DNA from: Acidocella sp.
GTDB taxonomy: Bacteria; Pseudomonadota; Alphaproteobacteria; Acetobacterales; Acetobacteraceae
Assembly (NCBI GenBank): GCA_029077775.1
Contig: JAQNCU010000009.1
Coordinates: 1 to 19,311 of the forward strand
Direction: 5' to 3'
DNA: 19,311 nt
Under the pieces are notes generated by a model. The model was given only the letters and a program-made list of their open reading frames with translations. It searched no databases and was not told the DNA's origin. Positions 1-7,167 of the stretch are shown here, one piece after another. Within the stretch, counting starts at the first letter, position 1, and every line of letters begins with the position of its first letter. The position numbers and the translations under genes are program-made.

Positions 1-177
1 TATGTGCTCCAGGTGCTTGTTCACGGTGCGCGGGCTCAGGCCGAGGATCTGCCCGATGTCGCGGTTGGTCTTGCCCTTGGCCACCCAGGACAGGACCTCG
101 GTCTCGCGGGCGGTCAGCGCGGCCCGTGCCAGGCGCGACGGCGCCACCGGCCCGGCCGCGGGCTCGATCAGCAACAT
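1..177 (-). CDS. LuxR-type regulator, C-terminal HTH fragment (runs off left edge)
   Basis: Read on the minus strand this frame gives a LuxR/FixJ (GerE) helix-turn-helix: LTARETEVLSWVAKGKTNRD, then IGQILGLSPRTVNKHLEHI. These are the conserved opening ETEVL, the linker helix and the recognition helix SPRTVNKHLE of response-regulator output domains. It would bind DNA as a transcription regulator. The end lies outside the window. The ATG at 177 is the only ATG in this frame, but the frame stays open further upstream (TTG at 216 is another possible start), and the residues encoded just before the ATG (AESFCSGLGETM) look like real coding sequence. No receiver or ligand-binding domain is present between here and the neighbouring glycosyltransferase stop at 240. 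The gene is therefore either an HTH-only protein or a 5'-truncated remnant of a longer regulator. The HTH identity is certain; the start and intactness are not. Confidence 0.75.
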   Translation of the reverse strand, partial: MLLIEPAAGPVAPSRLARAALTARETEVLSWVAKGKTNRDIGQILGLSPRTVNKHLEHI

Positions 178-239
178 GGTCTCGCCCAAGCCGGAGCAGA
201 AGCTCTCGGCGGGCAAAAAACACCATATGCTGGTAAAAA

Positions 240-1280
240 TTATCGGGTGAGTGCGGCGTGCCATGCGGCTTTTTCCGCATCGGTCACGTCGATATAGCGA
301 TCAAGCCCATCCTTGATACCGGCGCGCACATCGCATTTCAGCCGGGCGGCCATGGCGGTGAAATTCGCCACATGCCCGGCGATTGCACCGGGCGGTACAT
401 GGCGCGCCCGCAAGGCTGCGCGCCGTGCCGCGCGCATGCGCCAGAAGCCGGTCCGGTACAGGCCGGAGGGCACCAGATGCGGCCAGGGTGTACCTGCGAA
501 CAAGGCCGCAAACGCGCGGCTGTCGGCATCGCCATACAGGGTGGCCCATTCCGGGTCTCGCCAGGGTTTCAGGACGTTGGCGTAATGCAGAATATGCGGG
601 GCGATGACAGGCTCCAGCCCCAGCGCCATGTAATGCGTCATAAAATTCCAGCGCGGCGACAATTCCGCGATTCGTCCGGCGGCGAGCACGTTCAGCACGT
701 CCTGGTCCATGAAGCGCAAGGCATTTGGGCGGTCCGCAATGAAATCCTGTGCTGCCTGCCAGGTGCCCTCAGCCCGCCACTGGGCGGCGTCCATGAGCAT
801 CACGCCGGAATTGTAATAAGGCCGGTCGCGCGGCAGGCCGGTGGCGGCGCGGTATTCATCCCAATCCTCCCGCCCGGCCGCAGTGCCGAGATACCGCCCG
901 CAATCTTCCGCCCCGGCGATGAGCGCGCCGTGCAGATCGAGCGTGAAAAGCGGCGAGAGTGGCCCGGTGATGCGGGTGTCGGAATCGATGTAGAGCAGCC
1001 TGTCATAATCTGACAGCCATACATCAGCAGCGGCGAGCCTGGCATAGGTGAAGGCGGACATATGGGCGGGGCCGGCCAATGCAGCGAGATTTGCAGGCAG
1101 CGCCACGTGCCGCATGATCACGCCGGGGGGGGCGATGAGGGTGCGCGCGGCTTCATGTTCGGCCAGCAGCACGACATCGAAATTCCGCCCGGGCTCGGCT
1201 GACGCGGCCCGCGCGGCCACCCAGGCCAAGGGCAGATAGGCGGCATCGGAGGCGAAGAACACGGCGTTCCGGCATTTCAT
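240..1280 (-). CDS. Glycosyltransferase family 8 protein
   Basis: A 346-residue protein with the full set of GT8 (LgtC/glycogenin-like, retaining, GT-A fold) motifs. It opens with a nucleotide-binding strand, CRNAVFFASDAAYLPLAW. The metal-binding DxD is in LLYIDSDT (D99-D101), NSGVMLMD lies at about 157-164, MDQDVLN at about 191-197, and the C-terminal metal/nucleotide motif HYANVLKPW at about 232-240. Such enzymes transfer a sugar from a UDP-sugar donor, often to lipopolysaccharide or another surface glycan, at the inner face of the membrane. Donor and acceptor cannot be read from the sequence. I chose the ATG at 1280 because GT8 proteins start just before this first strand. An in-frame ATG at 1325 would add 15 residues without homology, and neither start has a strong Shine-Dalgarno sequence. 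The gene is divergent from the transglutaminase/DUF2126 gene and lies 62 bases upstream of the LuxR fragment on the same strand. Confidence 0.85.
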   Translation of the reverse strand: MKCRNAVFFASDAAYLPLAWVAARAASAEPGRNFDVVLLAEHEAARTLIAPPGVIMRHVALPANLAALAGPAHMSAFTYARLAAADVWLSDYDRLLYIDSDTRITGPLSPLFTLDLHGALIAGAEDCGRYLGTAAGREDWDEYRAATGLPRDRPYYNSGVMLMDAAQWRAEGTWQAAQDFIADRPNALRFMDQDVLNVLAAGRIAELSPRWNFMTHYMALGLEPVIAPHILHYANVLKPWRDPEWATLYGDADSRAFAALFAGTPWPHLVPSGLYRTGFWRMRAARRAALRARHVPPGAIAGHVANFTAMAARLKCDVRAGIKDGLDRYIDVTDAEKAAWHAALTR

Positions 1281-1295
1281 GACAGAATGTTTAGC

Positions 1296-1317
1296 TTTGC
1301 CCGGGTTGGCGGGCAAA
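1296..1317. promoter_or_regulatory. Inverted repeat in the GT8 leader / divergent region
   Basis: TTTGCCCG (1296-1303) and CGGGCAAA (1310-1317) are perfect 8-base inverted copies with a 6-base loop. On the minus strand the hairpin ends 15 bases before the ATG at 1280, so it would sit in the 5' leader of the glycosyltransferase mRNA. If translation starts at 1325 it is coding instead. No T-tract follows on either strand, so it is not a plain terminator. An operator or a translation-affecting hairpin is possible. Confidence 0.4.
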
Positions 1318-1349
1318 CGGCGCATGAAATCGTTGCGCGGATGAGTTCA

Positions 1350-1367
1350 AACGGTAATATCGCCGTT
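1350..1367. promoter_or_regulatory. Imperfect 18-bp palindrome, possible operator
   Basis: AACGG (1350-1354) and CCGTT (1363-1367) are inverted copies and the centre AATAT is nearly self-complementary; seven of nine base pairs match, one of the other two being a G-T type pair. It lies in the 146-bp gap between the divergent GT8 gene and the DUF2126 gene, where a regulator could affect both. There is no direct evidence of binding. Confidence 0.25.
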
Positions 1368-1415
1368 GTGCCGCGTTGCAAAAATCGCCTGTGCGTGGTG
1401 TGTGAAACTCAGCTT

Positions 1416-1421
1416 AAGGAG
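1416..1421 (+). promoter_or_regulatory. Ribosome binding site of the DUF2126 gene
   Basis: AAGGAG lies 5 bases before the ATG at 1427. It is the clearest Shine-Dalgarno sequence in the window and fixes the start of the long transglutaminase/DUF2126 gene. Confidence 0.8.
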
Positions 1422-1426
1422 ATTGC

Positions 1427-4400
1427 ATGTCCGTTCATGCCGCCATCACGCATCGCACCTCATATAAATATGATCGCCCGGTAACGCTCGGCCCGCAGAC
1501 CATCCGGCTGCGCCCGGCGCCCTATGCGCGCACGCCGATATTGTCTTATTCGTTAAAGGTTTCGCCGCAGCCGCATTTTTTGAACTGGCAGCAAGACCCG
1601 CAAGGCAATTTTCTCGCCCGCGTGGTGTTTCCTGAGCGGGTGACGAGCTTCGAGGTCCAGGTGGACGTGATCGCCGACATGGCGACGATCAACCCGTTCG
1701 ATTTTTTCCTGGAGCCCGAGGCCGAGACCTATCCGTTCAGCTATGACGACACTCTGGCCGAGGAACTGGCCCCGTTCAGGGTGCTGCGCAACCCAGGCAA
1801 AAAGCTGCAATCGCTGATCGGCGCGGTGCATGTCGCCCTCGCGGGCACGGAACTCCGCATGGTTGATATGCTGGTGATGGTGAACCGGCTGATCGCCGAG
1901 CGGATCTCGTATGTCGTGCGGATGGAGCCGGGGGTGTGGAGCCCGGAGAAAACGCTGACCGAGCAGAAAGGCTCCTGCCGGGATTCCGCCTGGCTGCTGG
2001 TCAATCTGCTGCGCCATCTGGGCTTCGCGGCGCGGTTTGTCTCAGGCTACCTCATCCAACTTGTTGCGGATGTGAAGCCTGTCGGCGGCGGGGCCGAAGG
2101 GCCGACCGAAGATTTCACGGACCTGCACGCCTGGGCCGAGGTTTATCTGCCGGGTGCCGGGTGGATCGGGCTCGACGCGACATCCGGGCTGATGGCGGGG
2201 GAGGGGCATATCCCGCTGGCCGCCACGCCATCCCCCAGTTCAGCCGCGGCGATCTCGGGCACCATTGGCGGCGACTGCGAGACGGAATTTGCCTTTGAGA
2301 TGAGTGTGGCGCGCGTGGCCGAGACACCGCGCGTGACGAAGCCTTATACCCCGCGCATGTGGCAGGATATTCTGGCGCAAGGTGCGGCGGTGGACCGGGC
2401 TTTGGCCAAGGGCGATGTGCGCCTGACCATGGGTGGGGAGCCGACTTTTGTTGCCGCATCCGACTTTGAGGCACCGGAATGGAACATCGACGCAATGGGG
2501 CCGACCAAGCGCCATTACGCGGGTAAGCTAATCCGCAAGCTGACGCCGCTCTGGGCCAAAGGGGCAGCGCTGACCTATAATATGGGCAAGCATTATCCGG
2601 GCGAGCAATTGCCGCGCTGGGCGATCCACGCGCATTGGCGGGCGGATGGCGAGCCTGTGTGGCGCAACCCGGCGCTGCTGGCCTCCGACGAGGATTTTGG
2701 TGACGCAGCGGGCGACGCCGCGGCGGATGAAGCGGCGCAATTTGCGGCGGCGTTGGCTGAGCGGTTGCAGATCGACCCCGGGCTGGTGAACCAGGCCTAT
2801 GAGGATGTGCATTATTATCTCTGGCGGGAGAAGCGGCTGCCCGCCAACGTCATCGCCGAGGATGCGAAACTGCGCGATGAGCTGGAGCGCAAGCGCCTCG
2901 CCCGCGTGTTCGGGCGTGGCCTGGCCGAACCGGTCGGAAGCGTGTTGCCGTTGCGCCGCGTGATCAAGGACGGGGCGCGGCGCTGGCAGAGCGGCAAATG
3001 GTTTTTCCGCGATGATGTGATGTTCCTGATCCCCGGCGACTCGCCCGTGGGGTTGCGCCTGCCGCTGGAGAGCCTGCCATGGGTTGACCCGGCGGAACAG
3101 GAGATCGAGTTCGAGACCGACCCCTTCGCGCCCAAGGAGACTCTCCCCACGCGGGATTCCATGCAGGCCACCCGTGATGGTGTTGGCACGCCGGGAATCG
3201 AGGGGTTTCGCCCCATGCCGCAGGACACGCCAGTGGTCGGCGGCGATGACCCCGCGCGGGTACGGACGGCCTTGGCGGTGGAGGCGCGCGACGGGATCAT
3301 CCATGTCTTCTACCCGCCACTTTATGATATCGCGGATTGGCTGGAGCTGACCGCCGCGATCGAGGATACAGCGGAGGAATATGGCCGCAAAGTGGTGCTG
3401 GAGGGGTATCTGCCGCCCGAGGATGAGCGGGTGTTGAATTTTTCGGTCACGCCCGACCCTGGCGTGATCGAGGCGAACATTCACCCGGCGGGAAATTGGG
3501 GCGAGAGTGTGGGGCGCACCACGCAGCTTTATGACGTGGCGCGTGAGGTTGGGCTGGCCACCGAGAAATTCATGCTCGATGGCCGCCATGTCGGCACCGG
3601 CGGCGGCAACCATGTGGTGATGGGGGCCGTGAGCCCGGCGGACAGCCCGTTTCTGCGCCGCCCTGATCTGCTGAAATCCATGCTCGGCTTCTGGCATAAC
3701 CACCCCTCGCTCAGCTTTATGTTCAGCGGCTTGTTCATCGGGCCATCCAGCCAGCATCCGCGTATCGATGAGGCGCGGGAAGATTCGCTGAACGAGCTTG
3801 AAATCGCCTTCCAGCAGGTCGCCCGCGATGTCGAGACTCCGCCCTGGATGGTGGACAGGCTGTTCCGTAACATTCTGGCGGACATGACCGGCAACGGCCA
3901 CCGTACGGAATTCTGTATCGACAAAATGTACGCGCCGAATTCGGCCTCGGCCCGGCGCGGGCTGGTCGAATTCCGCGCCTTCGAGATGCCGCCGCATGCC
4001 GAGATGTCGGCGGCGCAGATGCTGCTGATGCGTTCAGCGGTGGCGGCGTTCTGGGAAAAACCCTATGAACGGCGCCTGATCCGCTGGGGCACGCGCCTGC
4101 ATGACGAGTTTTTGCTGCCACATTATGCCGACGCTGATTTCAAAGACGCGCTGGCCGAGCTTGGCGATTTTGGGTTTCCGCTGAACCCGGAATGGTTCGC
4201 GCCGCATATGGAATTCCGCTTCCCTCAAGCGGGGGAGATTGTGGCGCGCGACATGAAGATCGAACTGCGCCATGCGCTGGAACCATGGCACGTTCTGGGT
4301 GAGGAACAAACCTCCGGCGGCACGGCGCGCTATGTCGATAGCTCGGCGGAGCGTTTGCAGGCGAAAGTCTCGGGCTGGGTGGATGAGCGTTATGTCCTCG

Positions 4401-4762
4401 CCTGCAACGGCGCGGCCTTGCCGTTGCAGCGCACCGAAGTTCAGGGCGAGTATGTCGCGGGTGTGCGCTTTAAAGCTTGGCAGCCCTATTCGGCGCTGCA
4501 CCCGAGCATCCCGGCGCAGGTGCCTTTGGTGTTCGATGTTTACGATAAATGGTCGGGCCGTAGCATCGCGGGAATGAGCCACCATGTCGCACACCCGGGC
4601 GGGCGGGCCTATGACGATTTCCCCGTGAACGCGAATGCCGCCGAGGCGCGCCGGCGCTCAAGGTTTTTCGGCCATGGCCACACGCCGGGGCCGATGGCCG
4701 CCCCGCGTGAGGTGCAGGGGCCGGAATACCCGCGCACGCTCGATTTGCGCAGGTATGCTTAA
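1427..4762 (+). CDS. Transglutaminase-like / DUF2126 putative amidoligase protein
   Basis: A 1111-residue two-part protein. Residues 1 to about 100 form the beta-rich N-terminal domain found before bacterial transglutaminases (HRTSYKYDRPV). The core follows with the papain-like triad visible: Cys184 in QKGSCRDSAWLLVNLLRHLG, His234 in DLHAWAEVYLPG and Asp250 in WIGLDATSG. From about residue 330 (MGGEPTFV, M335) to the C-terminus it matches DUF2126, described by Pfam as a putative amidoligase. Characteristic stretches are HPAGNWGES, the glycine-rich GTGGGNHVVMGA (near 722), FIGPSSQHPRIDEAR and VEFRAFEMPPH (near 846). Known family members usually sit beside alpha-E and circularly permuted ATP-grasp proteins in a presumed peptide-modification system; none is seen here. 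No signal peptide, so it is probably cytoplasmic. Substrate unknown. Length is normal for the family and no disruption is seen. The stop overlaps the next small gene by 8 bases. Confidence 0.93.
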   Translation: MSVHAAITHRTSYKYDRPVTLGPQTIRLRPAPYARTPILSYSLKVSPQPHFLNWQQDPQGNFLARVVFPERVTSFEVQVDVIADMATINPFDFFLEPEAETYPFSYDDTLAEELAPFRVLRNPGKKLQSLIGAVHVALAGTELRMVDMLVMVNRLIAERISYVVRMEPGVWSPEKTLTEQKGSCRDSAWLLVNLLRHLGFAARFVSGYLIQLVADVKPVGGGAEGPTEDFTDLHAWAEVYLPGAGWIGLDATSGLMAGEGHIPLAATPSPSSAAAISGTIGGDCETEFAFEMSVARVAETPRVTKPYTPRMWQDILAQGAAVDRALAKGDVRLTMGGEPTFVAASDFEAPEWNIDAMGPTKRHYAGKLIRKLTPLWAKGAALTYNMGKHYPGEQLPRWAIHAHWRADGEPVWRNPALLASDEDFGDAAGDAAADEAAQFAAALAERLQIDPGLVNQAYEDVHYYLWREKRLPANVIAEDAKLRDELERKRLARVFGRGLAEPVGSVLPLRRVIKDGARRWQSGKWFFRDDVMFLIPGDSPVGLRLPLESLPWVDPAEQEIEFETDPFAPKETLPTRDSMQATRDGVGTPGIEGFRPMPQDTPVVGGDDPARVRTALAVEARDGIIHVFYPPLYDIADWLELTAAIEDTAEEYGRKVVLEGYLPPEDERVLNFSVTPDPGVIEANIHPAGNWGESVGRTTQLYDVAREVGLATEKFMLDGRHVGTGGGNHVVMGAVSPADSPFLRRPDLLKSMLGFWHNHPSLSFMFSGLFIGPSSQHPRIDEAREDSLNELEIAFQQVARDVETPPWMVDRLFRNILADMTGNGHRTEFCIDKMYAPNSASARRGLVEFRAFEMPPHAEMSAAQMLLMRSAVAAFWEKPYERRLIRWGTRLHDEFLLPHYADADFKDALAELGDFGFPLNPEWFAPHMEFRFPQAGEIVARDMKIELRHALEPWHVLGEEQTSGGTARYVDSSAERLQAKVSGWVDERYVLACNGAALPLQRTEVQGEYVAGVRFKAWQPYSALHPSIPAQVPLVFDVYDKWSGRSIAGMSHHVAHPGGRAYDDFPVNANAAEARRRSRFFGHGHTPGPMAAPREVQGPEYPRTLDLRRYA

Positions 4763-4970
4763 ACGCGCGGCGCGTCGTCTGCGCGCCTTCATGCAGGCGG
4801 ATGTGATGGCCGAGCTGGCGGCGTTGCGCGGTGAGATGATGCGGCGCGACGAATTATCGCCGATGATGGCACAAATAGAGAACGCGCTGCTGAGCCTCGC
4901 ATTGGCGCGAGACGATACCAGAGACCCTGACGATGAGACGGTGGCGCAGATTGGCTCACACCCCGGCTGA
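4755..4970 (+). CDS. Small conserved-looking protein overlapping the DUF2126 gene
   Basis: A 71-residue protein starting at an ATG 8 bases upstream of the end of the DUF2126 gene (ATGCTTAA overlap), with AGG just before it, so translational coupling is likely. The sequence begins MLKRAARRLRAFMQADVMAE and continues as an amphipathic, charged helix (ELAALRGEMMRRDELSPMMA) with a likely coiled-coil character, then an acidic tail. No signal peptide, no membrane segment and no recognised domain. An in-frame start at 4635 would lie wholly inside the DUF2126 gene and is less likely. Its last 15 bases overlap the 3' end of the convergent GT4 gene. It could be a partner of the upstream enzyme; that is inference from overlap only. 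Function unknown. Confidence 0.55.
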   Translation: MLKRAARRLRAFMQADVMAELAALRGEMMRRDELSPMMAQIENALLSLALARDDTRDPDDETVAQIGSHPG

Positions 4971-7145
4971 ACCAAGACCAACACACGCCATCAGACCGCG
5001 CGCATATGCCGCCATGCCATGGGTTACATGATATTGCGCGCGTGCGGGCTCGGTGTCATGTCCAATATCGAGGATTTTCTGCAGAGCGCCTGCGATTTCA
5101 CCCGCGTCCAGCCGGTCTGACACACGGGTGATGAAGGCGGGCGCTTCGAGGTTTTCTGCGAGGTCCTGATTGGCGATGCCGGGCAGACCGGCGGCGATAC
5201 AATCCTGCAACGCGCCAGAGATATTGCCCGGCCCGCCCTCACGCAATTGTACCCCGGCATTGGCGGCCAGCAGATATTGGCGGTATTTCGCCTCGGGCAT
5301 GAAGCCCGTGCCCCAGATCACGTCATCCGTGACTCCGAATTCGTCGGCCAGCGCGCGTAACGGCGCGGTCTCGTCGGTCGCGGCGCCGATCAGCAGCAGG
5401 CGGCAGCGAAAATCCTTTCGCAGCAATGCCAAAGCGCGGAGCAGATGGCCGATGCCCTTTTGCCCCCCAATAAAGCCAAAGCTCGCGATGTGGGGAATGT
5501 TCGGAGGCAAACCCAGCGCCTGACGGGCCTCAGCGCGCATGGCCTGGGTAATGGCACCGGGGAAGGGATGATAGACGGCAAAAGGCAGATGCCGGGCGGT
5601 TACGCCAAACCGGGTTTTCACTTGCGCCACGCTGGCGCGGCTATGAAAGATCAAAGGCCGGGCGGCGCTGGCGAGGGGCCCGAGAAAACACGCCTCCCGC
5701 ATGCGTTCATCCGCCGCCCAGGCGCTGATTTCATCCTCGCGCACAACGCGCCCAAGCTCCGCCGTGCCCTGCGCGGCGGCGTGGCCCAGGCCGCGCGCGC
5801 TGACCAGCCCGAGCAGCCGCGCATCATGGCAGATCACCGCCGCACCATGGCGCAATGTGAGGTCATAGATACGCTGATGCAACGGAGAATTGCCGATGGC
5901 GGTGATCACGCGGTCATATCTGCCCGCCAGAAAGGGAAACGCTGAAACCGTATCGCCGCTGAACAGGCTTACCACAGCCTGCGCGCCGAGTGCGGCGGCG
6001 CAGGCGGCGGAATAATCCGCCACCCCGCTGCGGGCGGGCGGCAGGGGGCTGAGCAGCGCGATACGTGGCTTTACCCGGCGCAGGATACCGGGTGTGGCGG
6101 GGACAAGCCTGGTCCAGATTTTCGCGGCGACGGCTTTGGGTGTGAAATTATCCAGCATCGCCCCCTGCGCGGCGGCGATCTCGCGACATGTCTCGGGCTG
6201 GGTGACCAGCCTTTCCAGAATCGCCGTGAGCGCGGGGATATCATCCGGCGCGAATCGGTGTGCGGGGTCGGGGATGAGGGCGCGATGCGCCGGAATGTCC
6301 GAGACGATGGCGGGGGCTTGTGCGGCCATCGCCTCGATCACGGGCAGTGAAAACCCCTCCGCGCGGGAGGGCACGACCACGCAGAGAGCCCCCTCATAGG
6401 CGCTGCGCATCGCGGCCTCATCCAGCCTGCCGGGCAGTTCGACATCGGCGATGGCGCGCAGCTGGGCGCGGCGTGGCGCGGATTGCGCCCCGGTGATGAT
6501 GCATTTGACAGATTTGAGGATGTCGCTGGCGGCAATGGCACGCAGCAGGGTCTCCGGGTTTTTGCGCGCATCCTCGCCGCCGATCATCAAAATATGCCGT
6601 GGCATGGCCGGGGCTATGCCCGCAATCCAGCTGGGCAGGGCAACGCCCGTGATATGCGTACGGCGCGGTGAATACAGCGCGCGCAGCCGCGCATCGGTAT
6701 CCTGCGAGATCGGGAACAGAATGTCGTAACGGCGCGCCCAGGCGAGTGCCGCGTAATAATCCAGCCGGGTGACCGGGTGGGTGAGATAATCTGCGGGATG
6801 ATCCAGCGGGATGAAATCATAGACCAGAGCGGCTTTTAGGATGTTTGGTTGCGTCAGGATGCGGGCGATGAAATTCTGGTCCGGGCTCATCGGCGACGGG
6901 TTGAGAAACACCGTACCCGGCGGGGCATCCGGGATATAGCCATGCGGTGACAGCGATGCCGCGCGGGCCGCCCATGCAGCGGGCAAGGACGGCAATGCGG
7001 GGTCGATAATGCCCGTGAAGGGTGCTTCGACATGCGCGATGATGTTGCGCGCATGGTTGCCGATACCGCGCTCGGTGTAATTACGGTCTTGCAGACAACG
7101 CATGTCGATGATGATCGCGAGGGGGTGGTTGGGTGACATCGGCAT
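4956..7145 (-). CDS. Tandem two-domain glycosyltransferase family 4 protein
   Basis: A 729-residue protein made of two GT-B (GT4-like) halves. Half one, about 8-350, starts with IIIDMRCLQD and NYTERGIGNHARN, has ILMIGGEDARKNPETLLRA (about 185-203) and the canonical EX7E signature EGFSLPVIE (263-271) followed by AMAAQAPAIVSDIPAHR. Half two, about 360-729, opens with RIALLSPLPPARSGVADYS (glycine-rich acceptor loop), has FGFIGGQKGIGHLLRAL (about 556-572) and a degenerate donor-site signature REGGPGNISGALQDCIAAGLP (635-655), in which the first Glu is replaced and the second is Asp. Members of this fused type build surface or exopolysaccharides from nucleotide-sugar donors. Here the donor and product are unknown. 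Cytoplasmic, no membrane segments. ATG at 7139, two codons later, is an equally good start; neither has a Shine-Dalgarno sequence. Convergent with the small gene at 4755. Confidence 0.88.
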   Translation of the reverse strand: MPMSPNHPLAIIIDMRCLQDRNYTERGIGNHARNIIAHVEAPFTGIIDPALPSLPAAWAARAASLSPHGYIPDAPPGTVFLNPSPMSPDQNFIARILTQPNILKAALVYDFIPLDHPADYLTHPVTRLDYYAALAWARRYDILFPISQDTDARLRALYSPRRTHITGVALPSWIAGIAPAMPRHILMIGGEDARKNPETLLRAIAASDILKSVKCIITGAQSAPRRAQLRAIADVELPGRLDEAAMRSAYEGALCVVVPSRAEGFSLPVIEAMAAQAPAIVSDIPAHRALIPDPAHRFAPDDIPALTAILERLVTQPETCREIAAAQGAMLDNFTPKAVAAKIWTRLVPATPGILRRVKPRIALLSPLPPARSGVADYSAACAAALGAQAVVSLFSGDTVSAFPFLAGRYDRVITAIGNSPLHQRIYDLTLRHGAAVICHDARLLGLVSARGLGHAAAQGTAELGRVVREDEISAWAADERMREACFLGPLASAARPLIFHSRASVAQVKTRFGVTARHLPFAVYHPFPGAITQAMRAEARQALGLPPNIPHIASFGFIGGQKGIGHLLRALALLRKDFRCRLLLIGAATDETAPLRALADEFGVTDDVIWGTGFMPEAKYRQYLLAANAGVQLREGGPGNISGALQDCIAAGLPGIANQDLAENLEAPAFITRVSDRLDAGEIAGALQKILDIGHDTEPARAQYHVTHGMAAYARGLMACVGLGSAGV

Positions 7146-7150
7146 TTACT

Positions 7151-7158
7151 TGTATAGC
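7151..7158. promoter_or_regulatory. Shared -10-like element between divergent starts
   Basis: Only 22 bases separate the GT4 start (7145, minus) from the oxidoreductase start (7168, plus). In between, TGTATAG reads as a -10-like TATAGC on plus and TATACA on minus, each about ten bases or fewer from its ATG. If used, both mRNAs would be leaderless or nearly so, which agrees with the absence of Shine-Dalgarno sequences. The hexamers match the consensus at only four of six positions. Confidence 0.3.
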
Positions 7159-7167
7159 CTGGGCACC

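Noticed and set aside
217..242. Weak hairpin with T-runs (minus strand) after the GT8 stop, possible terminator.
   Set aside because: The stem is only four pairs (ACCA/TGGT); too weak to call although a T6 tract follows.
2528..3997. 489-residue open frame on the minus strand inside the DUF2126 gene.
   Set aside because: It is the GC-driven shadow of a clearly conserved plus-strand coding region and shows no domain or signal.
1427..7145. Treating GT8, DUF2126 and GT4 as one polysaccharide cluster.
   Set aside because: They lie on different strands, are not co-oriented, and no flippase, polymerase or sugar-synthesis genes are present.
7102..7167. Upstream ATG 7102 for the FAD oxidoreductase.
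   Set aside because: It lies within the divergent GT4 coding region and adds residues not seen in this family.
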